This document shows positions 8,616 through 16,423 of a DNA stretch of 52,535 nt, piece by piece. Each line of letters opens with the position of its first letter. Position 1 is the first letter of the stretch. Made by a program: the position numbers and the translations under genes. The stretch is from Chlorobium sp. (GTDB lineage: Bacteria; Bacteroidota; Chlorobiia; Chlorobiales; Chlorobiaceae). Below the pieces are notes generated by a model that saw nothing but the letters and a program-made list of their open reading frames with translations, was not told the DNA's origin and ran no database searches. The DNA is taken from positions 1 through 52,535 of the forward strand of contig JANQHQ010000013.1 in the NCBI GenBank assembly GCA_028282595.1, written 5' to 3'.

Positions 8616-10369
8616 CAGGCTACCCCCTTGCGTTCCCGTTCGGCATCGCTGTGCTGTACCAGCGCGATAAAGGCGTCCTTGAGCGTGGGCGCTTCCAATG
8701 CGCCATCGACATCCTTCGCCTGTTCTTTCAGATCGTCCGGCGTGCCTGTAGCAATGTTTTCCCCGCGATAAATCAGCCCGATGCGGTCACAATATTCGGC
8801 TTCATCCATGAAGTGGGTAGTGACCATCACGGTCACGCCTTTTTCAACCATGCCGGTAATATGTGTCCAGAATTCCCGCCTCGTGATCGGGTCGACGCCG
8901 GAAGTCGGCTCATCGAGAAAGAGCACGTCCGGTTCATGCATTACCGCACAGGCAAGCGCCAGTCGCTGCTTGAAGCCAAGCGGTAGATCACCCGCATTGT
9001 GCTTGAGCTGTTTTTTCAGATCGAAAATCTCGATCATTTTCTCGATCCGCTGACGCTGCTTGTTACCGGAAAGCCCGTACAGGCCGGAGAAAAAGCTCAG
9101 ATTCTGCTGTGCGTTCAGATGGCCATAAAGCGAGAATTTCTGCGCCATATAGCCGATGCGGTTTCTGGCTTCAGAGGTCACGGTTTTTAAATCCAACCCT
9201 GTAACCGTCGCCTTGCCCTCAGTTGGCTGCAGCAGGCCACACATCATTTTAAACGTGGTGGACTTCCCCGCACCGTTTGGGCCGAGCAGGCCGAAAATCT
9301 CGCCACGATAAATGTCAAACGTGTTATCGTGCACAGCGGTAAAATCGCCGAAACACTTGGTCAGCCCTTTGGCTTCGATCACCGGCCTGTCCGCATCCGG
9401 CTTTTCTTCCATATGCTCGGCGAGTTCGGAGTGCCCGCCGGGGCCGCCGCCCAGCACATCGATGAAGGCATCCTCAAACCATGGATCAACATGGTGCCAT
9501 TCGGCTGTTTCTCCCGGTGCAACGGTTTCCAGCGCGGGCGTTTCCTTTTCCTTTCCCATCACCACGCGCACATGCTTGCCCTGAATCACCCCGTCGATGA
9601 CACCCTCCTGTTGCAGGGTGGTCATCAGCACTCGGCGACGGTTTTCCGCTTTTACACCGTGTATCTGAAAAGTGCGCCCCTCAACATGGGCGAGCAGCTC
9701 CGAAGGCGGGCCATCGTGCAACATCTTTCCCTCATTGAGCAGAATGACGGTATCACACTGCTCCGCTTCATCCAGATAGGCCGTTGACCACACCACGCCC
9801 ATGCCACCACCCAGCAGTTCCTGCACCATCTTCCACAATTCCCGGCACGAAATCGGATCAACGCCGACACTCGGTTCATCGAGCAACAGTAATTCCGGAT
9901 CGCCGATAAGTGCACAAGCCAATCCCAACTTCTGCTTCATCCCGCCGGAGAGCTTGCCCGCCAGTCGCGGCTTAAAGCGTTCAAGATCGGTAAAGGCGAG
10001 CAGGCGCTCAAACTTTTCCCCGCGCTCCCTGCCGGTCACCTGCCGCAGATCGGCATAGAGGTGCAGATTTTCGATAACGCTTAAATCTTCATACAAACCG
10101 AATTTCTGCGGCATATAGCCGGTGATGGCGTGAATCTTTTCGGTATCTTTCACGCCGCTCAAACCTTTGACGGTGATGCTACCCTGATCGGGTTGCATCA
10201 GCCCGGTAATAAGGCGGATCAGTGTGGTTTTTCCGGCACCGTCCGGCCCGACCAGCCCGGTGACTTTCCCCGGTTGAATGGTGGTAACAATCGAATCCAG
10301 CGCCGGAACATCATCACCCTTGAACCGCTTGCTGACGCCTTCAATGTTGACAAGTGATTCACGTGCCAT
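8615..10369 (-). CDS. ABC transporter ATPase with two nucleotide-binding domains, YbhF-like
   Basis: 584 aa. The start at 10369 (GAGGTGAG ribosome site, MARESLVNIEG) is preferred to 10411, which would lie deeper in the upstream gene. NBD1: Walker A GPDGAGKTTL, signature LSGGMKQKL, Walker B LLLLDEPSVG. A linker of about 100 residues follows. NBD2: Walker A GPNGAGKSTT, signature degenerated to LPLGFKQRL, Walker B VLFLDEPTSG. A complete NBD pair on one chain matches YbhF. The gene overlaps the fusion-protein gene by 11 bases. It powers the YbhS/YbhR-like permease pair. Confidence 0.9.
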   Translation of the reverse strand: MARESLVNIEGVSKRFKGDDVPALDSIVTTIQPGKVTGLVGPDGAGKTTLIRLITGLMQPDQGSITVKGLSGVKDTEKIHAITGYMPQKFGLYEDLSVIENLHLYADLRQVTGRERGEKFERLLAFTDLERFKPRLAGKLSGGMKQKLGLACALIGDPELLLLDEPSVGVDPISCRELWKMVQELLGGGMGVVWSTAYLDEAEQCDTVILLNEGKMLHDGPPSELLAHVEGRTFQIHGVKAENRRRVLMTTLQQEGVIDGVIQGKHVRVVMGKEKETPALETVAPGETAEWHHVDPWFEDAFIDVLGGGPGGHSELAEHMEEKPDADRPVIEAKGLTKCFGDFTAVHDNTFDIYRGEIFGLLGPNGAGKSTTFKMMCGLLQPTEGKATVTGLDLKTVTSEARNRIGYMAQKFSLYGHLNAQQNLSFFSGLYGLSGNKQRQRIEKMIEIFDLKKQLKHNAGDLPLGFKQRLALACAVMHEPDVLFLDEPTSGVDPITRREFWTHITGMVEKGVTVMVTTHFMDEAEYCDRIGLIYRGENIATGTPDDLKEQAKDVDGALEAPTLKDAFIALVQHSDAERERKGVA

Positions 10370-11210
10370 CCTCACCTCGCGCTGACGTGGGTGCGGTATC
10401 AATGGTGACACTCACTGGCATACCCTGACGCAAACCCTGATCCGGGTTGTCGACAATCATCCTGAGCCGGTACACCAGATCGGTGCGCAGTTGGGTGGTT
10501 TCGACATTCTTCGGGGTAAATTCAGCCTGAGGCGAGATAAAGCCGATCTGACCCTGATAGCTGTCACCGGTATCGGTGGAGACAGTAGCACGCTGACCCG
10601 GATAGATGCGGCCCAGATCCGGCTCGGCAACATAGGTACGCACCCAGACCGGATCATCGACGGCCAGCGTATAGACCGGTTGGCCCACCTGAATCACCGA
10701 ACCCGGTTCGCGTACACGAGTGAGGATGATACCTGACGAAGGGGCTTTAATCTCAGTATCTTCCAGCGCGGTTTCATTGCGATCCACCCGTGCTTTGGCG
10801 GTTTGTACCCGTGCCTGCGCCTGATCGCGCCCTGCCAGCGCATCTTCATAGAGCGATTCGGAAACAGCACCGGTTTTTACCAGCTTGGCGCGACGTGTAT
10901 AGGAGCTCTCGGCATTGGTCAGCACAGCTTTCGCCTCCACCAGCTCGGCCTTGGCCATAGCCAGGTCTTCAAGGAACGTATCCCGATCCAGCACGGCGAC
11001 CACATCGCCTTTTTCTACACGATCACCCTCTTCAAAGTGCACTGCAGCAATACGACCCGATACACGGAAAGAGAGCACGACATCGCGGATATCGACATTG
11101 CCGTAGAGCGTCAGCTCATCGCTTTTGTCGTTATGCATGAGCCATTCGTAGACCAGCCAGCCGCCGACGCTGATCACGATACCGACAATCAGTGCAATTA
11201 TTTTCTTCAT
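10359..11210 (-). CDS. HlyD-family periplasmic adaptor, YbhG-like
   Basis: 283 aa. The start at 11210 has an excellent AGGAGGAG site and begins one membrane anchor (IIALIVGIVISVGGWLVYEWL). After it come a split biotinyl-lipoyl domain (VSGRIAAVHFEEGDRVEKGDVVAVLD and IKAPSSGIILTRVREPGSVI), a coiled-coil hairpin (about 85-150) and a beta-barrel (about 180-240). The adaptor joins the inner-membrane pump to the outer-membrane channel. Its ATG overlaps the TGA of the TetR gene (ATGA), so repressor and pump are coupled in translation. Confidence 0.9.
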   Translation of the reverse strand: MKKIIALIVGIVISVGGWLVYEWLMHNDKSDELTLYGNVDIRDVVLSFRVSGRIAAVHFEEGDRVEKGDVVAVLDRDTFLEDLAMAKAELVEAKAVLTNAESSYTRRAKLVKTGAVSESLYEDALAGRDQAQARVQTAKARVDRNETALEDTEIKAPSSGIILTRVREPGSVIQVGQPVYTLAVDDPVWVRTYVAEPDLGRIYPGQRATVSTDTGDSYQGQIGFISPQAEFTPKNVETTQLRTDLVYRLRMIVDNPDQGLRQGMPVSVTIDTAPTSARGEDGT

Positions 11211-11878
11211 GACTCCTCCTTCGACCCATCGGGTCTCACGCCCAGACAGCAAAAGGCTTGCCGACATAAGAGATCGGAGATTTTCTCCGCATGCGCCCCA
11301 TCCAGCGTTTCCACATCGAGACGGCGCAACAGCGCTTCGCGTCCGGATAAAAAGATGAGCACCTGACCCAGCAGCATATGCGCCCGCATGATGGTATCGT
11401 CATCGCTGACCAGCGTACCGGTAAGCTTGGCAACCAGCTTGGTGAGTATCTCATGCAGCGGGCGTACGATGCGTTCGTATAAAATGTCGTAGGCACCGGT
11501 GGGCATAAACTGTTCTCTGAGGACGATCATCCCCCAGGGCCGGGCCTGTTTATTTTCAATAAACAGATGCGCCAGGACCTGCATGGTTTTCACCAGATAA
11601 GTACCGGCCTCCTGTTTGGTGATGCGTTGGTCGGCAAGCACCTCCCATATGGAGGAAAGCGATTCGTTCAGCTCGGCATGGATCTGCCCGGTGATATATT
11701 CCACCATGCCGATATAGACGCCTTCTTTATTGCGGAAATAATAGGGAATAGCCGAAATATTCACCCCGGCACGGTCGACCAGCATGCGGGTGGAGGTCGC
11801 CTTGAATCCCTGTTCACCAAAAAGCTCGATGGCTGCATCAATCAGCGCCTGCTTGGCGTCGATACGTCCTTCATTCAT
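11207..11878 (-). CDS. TetR-family repressor, CecR-like (DUF1956 C-terminus)
   Basis: 223 aa. N-terminal helix-turn-helix (about 8-55: ALIDAAIELFGEQGFKATSTRMLVDRAG then NISAIPYYFRNKEGVY) and a helical ligand/dimer domain of the CecR (YbiH) kind. In E. coli, cecR heads cecR-ybhGFSR. The identical order here (TetR, HlyD, double-NBD ATPase, two permeases) makes orthology of the whole operon likely, with an outer-membrane factor added at the end. It is the first gene of the operon, so it most likely represses its own promoter, through the palindrome described at 11927-11955. Confidence 0.88.
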   Translation of the reverse strand: MNEGRIDAKQALIDAAIELFGEQGFKATSTRMLVDRAGVNISAIPYYFRNKEGVYIGMVEYITGQIHAELNESLSSIWEVLADQRITKQEAGTYLVKTMQVLAHLFIENKQARPWGMIVLREQFMPTGAYDILYERIVRPLHEILTKLVAKLTGTLVSDDDTIMRAHMLLGQVLIFLSGREALLRRLDVETLDGAHAEKISDLLCRQAFCCLGVRPDGSKEES

Positions 11879-11918
11879 GGTTGGTTGCGTCCTGTTGTTG
11901 CATTGTCATTTTATCTAC

Positions 11919-11947
11919 AGTATAAGTCAATCAAATGAATGAGTCAA
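11919..11947 (-). promoter_or_regulatory. Sigma-70 type promoter of the exporter operon
   Basis: On the minus strand TTGACT (11947-11942) is followed after exactly 17 bases by TATACT (11924-11919), about 40 bases before the TetR start codon. It closely fits a housekeeping -35/-10 promoter of the enterobacterial kind. Other promoters in this window do not look like this, which supports transfer of the whole operon with its control region. Confidence 0.75.
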
Positions 11948-11955
11948 GCGATTGA
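11927..11955. promoter_or_regulatory. Candidate CecR-like operator palindrome
   Basis: A 29-base imperfect palindrome centred on 11941: outer arms TCAATC and GATTGA, inner TGA-x-T...A-x-TCA. It covers the -35 hexamer and most of the -10 spacer, the usual position for a TetR-family autorepressor. Inferred from symmetry only. Confidence 0.5.
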
Positions 11956-11959
11956 AACA

Positions 11960-12479
11960 ATTAAATAATAATTTTTATACCTCTCTACTTCTGTTTAGCG
12001 TTTAGGGACGCTCGTGTCGCCGAAAGGGTGCGGGTATCCAGAGATCAACCTTCAGGCACTTCAGGGCAAAAGCCGAAAGCGGAAGTGTTCGGAGATGTGT
12101 CAGGGGTTGGTTTTACAATAGGCACTGGAGCTCGGGACGGCCTGTTCCGAAGTGGTTTATCTGCCTGGGATTTCAGCAGCAGTAACGCATCAGATCGTGA
12201 GGCAAATTGTACGATCATCCGGATCAAGTGAGTTTTCTGGAGCATAGTGTACCACTTGTTCTGGACCAAACTGTACCACCCATTCTGGAGCAAAGTGTAC
12301 CGGGCATTCCGGAGCAAAGTGTACCACTCTCGCCGAGCGGATTTGTAACATCATGTACCTTTGGCATCAAAAACCGGAGGTGCAGATGGCAAACAAACCA
12401 TCGGAATGTTACAAATTCGACAATGTCCAACTGCCGTTCAAGCGCTTTGTGGCAAATGACATAAATCGATCAATTTAGG
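11960..12479. other. Gene-free spacer with mobile-element debris
   Basis: About 520 bases between the exporter promoter and the sigma-54 activator gene. It holds the right member of the 3.6/12.0 kb sequence pair (12001-12030) and the cluster of 24-base repeats (12208-12337). Short reading frames here (for example 12207-12464 plus and 12045-12317 minus) merely translate the repeats and have no recognisable protein. Nothing coding is seen in 12340-12479. Confidence 0.6.
12208..12337 (+). repeat. 24-bp tandem repeats resembling IS21-family multiple terminal repeats
   Basis: Three abutting 24-base units start at 12248, 12272 and 12296, each TGTACC... with a TCTGGA or TCCGGA core followed by GCAAAG or a close variant. 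A fourth partial unit starts at 12320 and a diverged one at 12208. IS21-family insertion sequences carry several such repeats of their terminal inverted repeat at each end. No istA/istB gene is left nearby, so I read this as one orphan end of a lost element. It is not a CRISPR array: there are no spacers. Confidence 0.5.
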
Positions 12480-14027
12480 TTATTCTAAGTTTGTCTTTCT
12501 ATACTTCATCCCCAGCTTGTCCATCCTGTTTCTCAGTGTATTGGCATTGATACCCAGCCGTTCAGCTGCACCATCCGGCCCATGAATTTTCCCTCCAGCC
12601 TTGTCGAGTACCTTTTGGATATGCCGGGATATCATTTCATTGAGGTTATCGGTTTCCGTTAAAAAATCATCGGAACTACCCGGGCTCTCCATTGTAAAAT
12701 TGAGTTGATCAAATGCAAGTGGACCGGTAGGATTCAGGATTAAAGCCCTCTCGACGATATTTTCCAGTTCACGAACATTGCCCGGCCAGTTGTAGGCCAT
12801 GAGTAAATCCATACTCTCAGGAGCGACTTTGGGGAGTGAGGGCAGTTTTAGTTCTTTCACTTTTTGCGCAATGAAATATTGGAGCAGGGCAGGGATATCA
12901 GATTTTCTTTGACGGAGTGGCGGGATCATAATTGGAAACACATTGAGTCTGAACCATAAATCTTCTCTGAATGTATATTCCCTGACCATCTCTGAAAGAT
13001 TTCGATTTGTGGCTGCAATGATACGAATATCCAACGTAATCGTTTTGACACCCCCGACGCGCTCGATCTCTTTGCTTTGCAAAACTTTTAATAATCGAAC
13101 TTGCGCTGGTAAGGGAAGCTCTCCAATTTCGTCAAGAAAAACAGTGCCTTTGTCAGCTCGTTCAAATCGTCCGCGTTTCTGTGCCAGGGCGCCGGTAAAA
13201 GCGCCCTTCTCATGACCAAACAACTCGCTATCCAGCAAGGTGTCGGGAATAGCGCCGCAATTGACACTTACGAACGGACCGTCTTTGCGATTGGATGAAT
13301 AATGAATGGCATTGGCAATAACATCTTTTCCGACACCCGTCTCTCCCAAAAGCAGGACAGGACTGTCCATTTTCGCAACTTGCTGCACACTCTGCATAAC
13401 CTGCTTCAAGCCAAATTTGGATCCTATGATCTCATCCCCGGAGAGTCGTCGCAACTCGCCCTGTAAATAGCGGTTATCATCGGCCAGCAACTCTTGCAGC
13501 TTTAAAACCTCGCGATGCTTTAATGTATTTGACAGCGCTACAAAGAATGGCAGCTTTAGCGTTGCAAATAGTTTTGCATGTTCTTCATTGAACCGATTCA
13601 GGCCATACGCAAGCAAGACCAGGGTTCCAATAACCTTATCTTTCAGGATTAAAGGCAGACTCAGAACGGATGATAATGGCTCATTCAAGGCAGTAAGCAT
13701 ACATTTGGCGACGGGTTCATTTTCAGGATCATTAATGATCAGTATAGGTGGAAGGTTTCCAGCTCGCCACACATCCGCCAACGCCATTAATTTTTCTTTC
13801 GCCTCCCGATCAAATGGAACATAGGCATCCATTTTTTCAAATGTATCCTGATCGGCTCTGGCAATCAAATTCATAGAACGAAGGTCCTGCTGATATCGTT
13901 GCAAATACATTCTATCAGCCGGCATGAATTGTGAGATATATTTAATGCACTCGTGCAGGCCTTTTTCAATGTCAAGATGCCCGCAAATCTTTAGAGTAAC
14001 TTCACGAAAAAACTCATTCTCGTTCAT
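12480..14027 (-). CDS. Sigma-54-dependent activator with GAF sensor domain
   Basis: 515 aa from the ATG at 14027; the in-frame upstream extension to 14138 runs into the operator region and encodes no domain. GAF domain about 10-170. AAA+ domain about 197-430 with Walker A GETGVGKD (228-235), the sigma-54 contact loop GAFTGA (275-280), Walker B VFLDE (296-300) and the arginine-finger region RFREDLWFRLNVF-like segment. C-terminal Fis-type helix-turn-helix about 465-515 (AAERLGINANTLRNRMDKL). FhlA/NorR-like layout with an unknown GAF ligand. It is divergent from the 14250-16296 genes, whose control region has a matching -24/-12 promoter and paired palindromes. It is AT-rich relative to the core genome. 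Confidence 0.93.
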   Translation of the reverse strand: MNENEFFREVTLKICGHLDIEKGLHECIKYISQFMPADRMYLQRYQQDLRSMNLIARADQDTFEKMDAYVPFDREAKEKLMALADVWRAGNLPPILIINDPENEPVAKCMLTALNEPLSSVLSLPLILKDKVIGTLVLLAYGLNRFNEEHAKLFATLKLPFFVALSNTLKHREVLKLQELLADDNRYLQGELRRLSGDEIIGSKFGLKQVMQSVQQVAKMDSPVLLLGETGVGKDVIANAIHYSSNRKDGPFVSVNCGAIPDTLLDSELFGHEKGAFTGALAQKRGRFERADKGTVFLDEIGELPLPAQVRLLKVLQSKEIERVGGVKTITLDIRIIAATNRNLSEMVREYTFREDLWFRLNVFPIMIPPLRQRKSDIPALLQYFIAQKVKELKLPSLPKVAPESMDLLMAYNWPGNVRELENIVERALILNPTGPLAFDQLNFTMESPGSSDDFLTETDNLNEMISRHIQKVLDKAGGKIHGPDGAAERLGINANTLRNRMDKLGMKYRKTNLE

Positions 14028-14095
14028 AACAGATTTCAATTTTTCAACATGTATTGGCGCTATCGAAACGATATGATAATTGCAATATAAAACAA

Positions 14096-14132
14096 TTACC
14101 GTATTTGGTGAAATTATTACCATATTTGGTAA
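14096..14132. promoter_or_regulatory. Two upstream activator sites (palindromes) for the sigma-54 activator
   Basis: Site 2, TTACCATATTTGGTAA (14117-14132), is a perfect inverted repeat TTACCA-N4-TGGTAA. Site 1, TTACCGTATTTGGTGA (14096-14111), is the same with two changes. Centres are 21 bases apart, two helical turns, as for cooperative binding of two activator dimers. They lie about 55-90 bases before the -24 element of the divergent promoter and just upstream of the activator's own start, so they may also serve autoregulation. Confidence 0.7.
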
Positions 14133-14185
14133 AATCAAAATCGGCCGGTTTATCTAAGATACTGATAAATAATAACTTAAGAATT

Positions 14186-14201
14186 TGGCATAACTTTTGA
14201 T
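14186..14201 (+). promoter_or_regulatory. Sigma-54 (-24/-12) promoter
   Basis: TGGCATAACTTTTGAT matches the TGGCAYR-N4-TTGCW consensus with the invariant GG at 14187-14188 and correct spacing. The only departure is A for C in the -12 GC. The predicted transcript starts near 14212, 38 bases before the first gene at 14250. Confidence 0.68.
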
Positions 14202-14249
14202 CTAATCATATAGAGAAACGGATTGAACATAAGAATACATCAATAGAAA

Positions 14250-14525
14250 ATGCTTGAGATCATCGAACTTCAAATTACTGGTAACGATGCTGAAAAAGTA
14301 AAAGCCTGTCTAAAGCAACTGTTCAAACAAGTGCAAAAGGATAAATATATAATGATCAAAGTTTATAATAAGCTCGATTTAGATAACGACTTTAGTATTC
14401 ACCTGACTGATAACACTAACACGTTAGAGCAGCATGGCAGTGCGCTTGGCCAGCATCTCGTCTCAGTCTTGAAAGAATTCGGATTGGTAAACCATAGCAT
14501 GTGGATTGAAAAGACAACCCAATAA
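14250..14525 (+). CDS. 91-aa protein of unknown function, first gene of sigma-54 unit
   Basis: A small soluble protein with mixed alpha/beta pattern: strand (LEIIELQIT), helix with many Lys (AEKVKACLKQLFKQVQ), strand (YIMIKVYNK), then FSIHLTDN, a GSALGQHLVSVLKEFGLVNHSMWIE helix-strand end. No catalytic motif, signal or membrane segment. The strand-helix-strand-strand-helix-strand order suggests a ferredoxin-like fold of the kind used in small monooxygenase or dimeric stress proteins, but I cannot name a family. Its position right after the -24/-12 promoter makes it the primary target of the activator. Confidence 0.75.
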   Translation: MLEIIELQITGNDAEKVKACLKQLFKQVQKDKYIMIKVYNKLDLDNDFSIHLTDNTNTLEQHGSALGQHLVSVLKEFGLVNHSMWIEKTTQ

Positions 14526-14703
14526 ATGGGCCAGTCTCATTTCCTTTGAATTATTGTGGTGGCGTGAGAATGGATAGCTGAAGACAAACTCTTTTAGACA
14601 ACTGGCAAACATGTCAGTTACTGATGGATTTAACATCAAAGAACGGCTTCTCGGCAGTTGATGTGAAATCCTGTTTAAAGCAAGCAAACCGGAGGAGATA
14701 AAA

Positions 14704-15498
14704 ATGAAACTCAAACATTATCTGTACAACGCCTTTGTCATCGAATCCGGAGATAAAAAAATTGCTATCGATCCGGGCGGGTTTTTCCTGTACTATTTCA
14801 GGATGACGACGCTGATTCCAAAATCAGAATGGAACGACATCACACATATCTTTGTAACGCATGGCGATCCTGACCACCACTTTCATACGGATCGAGTAGC
14901 AAATGCTTCAGGCGCACAGATTATTTGCAATGAAACGATGATGAAAACAATCAATGGCAAAGCACTGATGCTTGGTCCGCGAAGCAAAGGACTGGCCTTC
15001 ACCGCGGACATCCAAAACGTCAATACACTGTCCGTGAATCAAACCATTCAGCTTGATGGTATGACCATTACCGGGCTCGTCGCCGAACATGGACCGCTCA
15101 CGTTGAAAATCGGCCCGCTGAAAAAGACCGTCTATCCCGGGCCTGAAGAAAGAGTCGGTTGGGGGGACATGGGATTCAAGATCGACATAAATGGAAGCAC
15201 CATTGTAAATCTGGCCGACACACTGCTGCACATTCAGGACTGGCAGTCGATTAAAGATGCGGATGTACTGATGATTCCGATTGGTGGCAGGGAAGCTCAT
15301 AATACAATGGACGAGACTGAAGCCCTGCAGGCTGTAAAAGAGTTGAGACCAAAAGTTGTCATCCCGTGTCATTATAATCTACCCGCCTTGTTGACCAAAG
15401 AATACTGCAAAGCTGATGAGGCCATGTTCAAAACTGAGGTGGAGAAATTGGGTGCTGACTGCCGGATTATGAAGTATGGTGATGAGATAAAAGTTTGA
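14704..15498 (+). CDS. Metallo-beta-lactamase-fold metal-dependent hydrolase (UlaG-like)
   Basis: 264 aa. Start at 14704 with a strong GGAGGAG site 8 bases upstream. MBL-fold motifs: N-terminal strands with NAFVIESGDKKIAIDPGG, metal-binding HGDPDHH (the HxxxDHH form with D-H-H at its end), VAEHGP, LADT (bridging Asp) and a late IPCHYN histidine. The compact size and the final histidine placing fit the UlaG/YtnP-like group of lactonases and phosphodiesterases. Substrate unknown. It follows the 91-aa gene by 178 bases and is 3 bases before the radical SAM gene, so those two are cotranscribed. Confidence 0.83.
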   Translation: MKLKHYLYNAFVIESGDKKIAIDPGGFFLYYFRMTTLIPKSEWNDITHIFVTHGDPDHHFHTDRVANASGAQIICNETMMKTINGKALMLGPRSKGLAFTADIQNVNTLSVNQTIQLDGMTITGLVAEHGPLTLKIGPLKKTVYPGPEERVGWGDMGFKIDINGSTIVNLADTLLHIQDWQSIKDADVLMIPIGGREAHNTMDETEALQAVKELRPKVVIPCHYNLPALLTKEYCKADEAMFKTEVEKLGADCRIMKYGDEIKV

Positions 15499-15501
15499 TA
15501 A

Positions 15502-16296
15502 ATGAAAGTATCTGTATCCACAAAAAGACCAATCCTTTCTCCGTGTGGACTGAAAGACATTGAGCATCAAGTCGATACCTATATTGGGTGCGAACATTAT
15601 TGCTATTATTGCTATGCCCTACCCCATGCTGAAACGGATTGGTCAAAAGAAATCCTCATCCATAAAGATATTGTTGACCAACTCGATCAAGAACTCGACA
15701 AGATAGCACCTCAGACAATATATTTGGGTTATCAAACCGATCCTTACCAGCCCTGTGAAAAGGACTATTGCCAAACTCGAAAGGTTTTGGAACTACTTTT
15801 TAAAAAGGGTTTTTCAGCCAGTATTCTCACAAAGTCAGATCTCGTTGTTCGTGATATTGATATTTTGAAAGAAATGAACGACGCCGCAGTCAGCGTTTCA
15901 GTTGCATTCAAAAACAACAAAACACGCAAGCTGTTTGAAGCCAATACCATTGAAACGGAAAAGCGGATTACGGCTCTGCAACAATTGAAAGAAGCGGGTG
16001 TAAGGACTGGCACCCTGCTCTGCCCGATTATTCCCTATATCACGGAAACACTTCAGTTGATCGATATGCTGGAACCCTATGCTGATGTCATCTGGATTTA
16101 CGGCCTTGGGTTCAATGATCGTTCGGCAGAAAACTGGCTGAACGTTGAAAAGATTTTGAATTGTCACTTTTCCACTTTACTCGAAAAAATTGAACCGATA
16201 CTATTCTCAAAAGAGCATCGCTATTGGGTGGAGCTTGGACAAAGCCTGGAGACGCTAAGAACGGAACGAAAATTGAATTTGAGTATCCATATATAG
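15502..16296 (+). CDS. Radical SAM protein, spore-photoproduct-lyase-like subfamily
   Basis: 264 aa. The cluster-binding motif C-x3-C-x2-C (CEHYCYYC, residues about 30-37) lies in the SPL/Rv2578c-type context GCEHYCYYCYA. Then follow YLGYQTDPYQPCE, ILTKSDLVVRD, VSVSVAF and GVRTGTLLCPIIPYITE, the recurring segments of the SPL-like family of DNA-repair relatives. Genuine SPL carries an extra C-terminal Cys that acts as H donor; no such Cys is evident near the end here, so repair of spore photoproduct is doubtful. It is tightly coupled to the MBL-fold gene (3 bases). Function unknown. Confidence 0.85.
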   Translation: MKVSVSTKRPILSPCGLKDIEHQVDTYIGCEHYCYYCYALPHAETDWSKEILIHKDIVDQLDQELDKIAPQTIYLGYQTDPYQPCEKDYCQTRKVLELLFKKGFSASILTKSDLVVRDIDILKEMNDAAVSVSVAFKNNKTRKLFEANTIETEKRITALQQLKEAGVRTGTLLCPIIPYITETLQLIDMLEPYADVIWIYGLGFNDRSAENWLNVEKILNCHFSTLLEKIEPILFSKEHRYWVELGQSLETLRTERKLNLSIHI

Positions 16297-16330
16297 CCTT
16301 TTAAATGGAAAGAGAGAAAATGCCTGATAG

Positions 16331-16381
16331 AGCTAATGCAACCGACGCATAAAACCACACGGCTGATTTGTGGCGTTAGGC
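16331..16381 (+). other. Possible integron attC-like site (weak)
   Basis: Ends in GCGTTAGGC, whose GTTAGGC (16375-16381) fits the attC R' core GTTRRRY. A 5-bp stem CCACA/TGTGG precedes it, and GCTAATG at 16332-16338 may be a decayed R''. The next gene starts 43 bases after the core, as in a cassette. Left-half pairing is poor, so confidence is low. Confidence 0.3.
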
Positions 16382-16423
16382 TCTTGAAATTAGCAATAAG
16401 AATCGTATTGAAAAGGAAAAGCT

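Noticed and set aside
12248..12337. Possible CRISPR array
   Set aside because: Repeats abut each other with no spacers, and no cas gene lies nearby.
12207..12464. Repeat-bearing 85-aa plus-strand ORF (SVPxxLEQ units)
   Set aside because: The units are the 24-bp DNA repeat read in frame; the other strand gives an equal repeat peptide, so it is DNA structure, not a protein.
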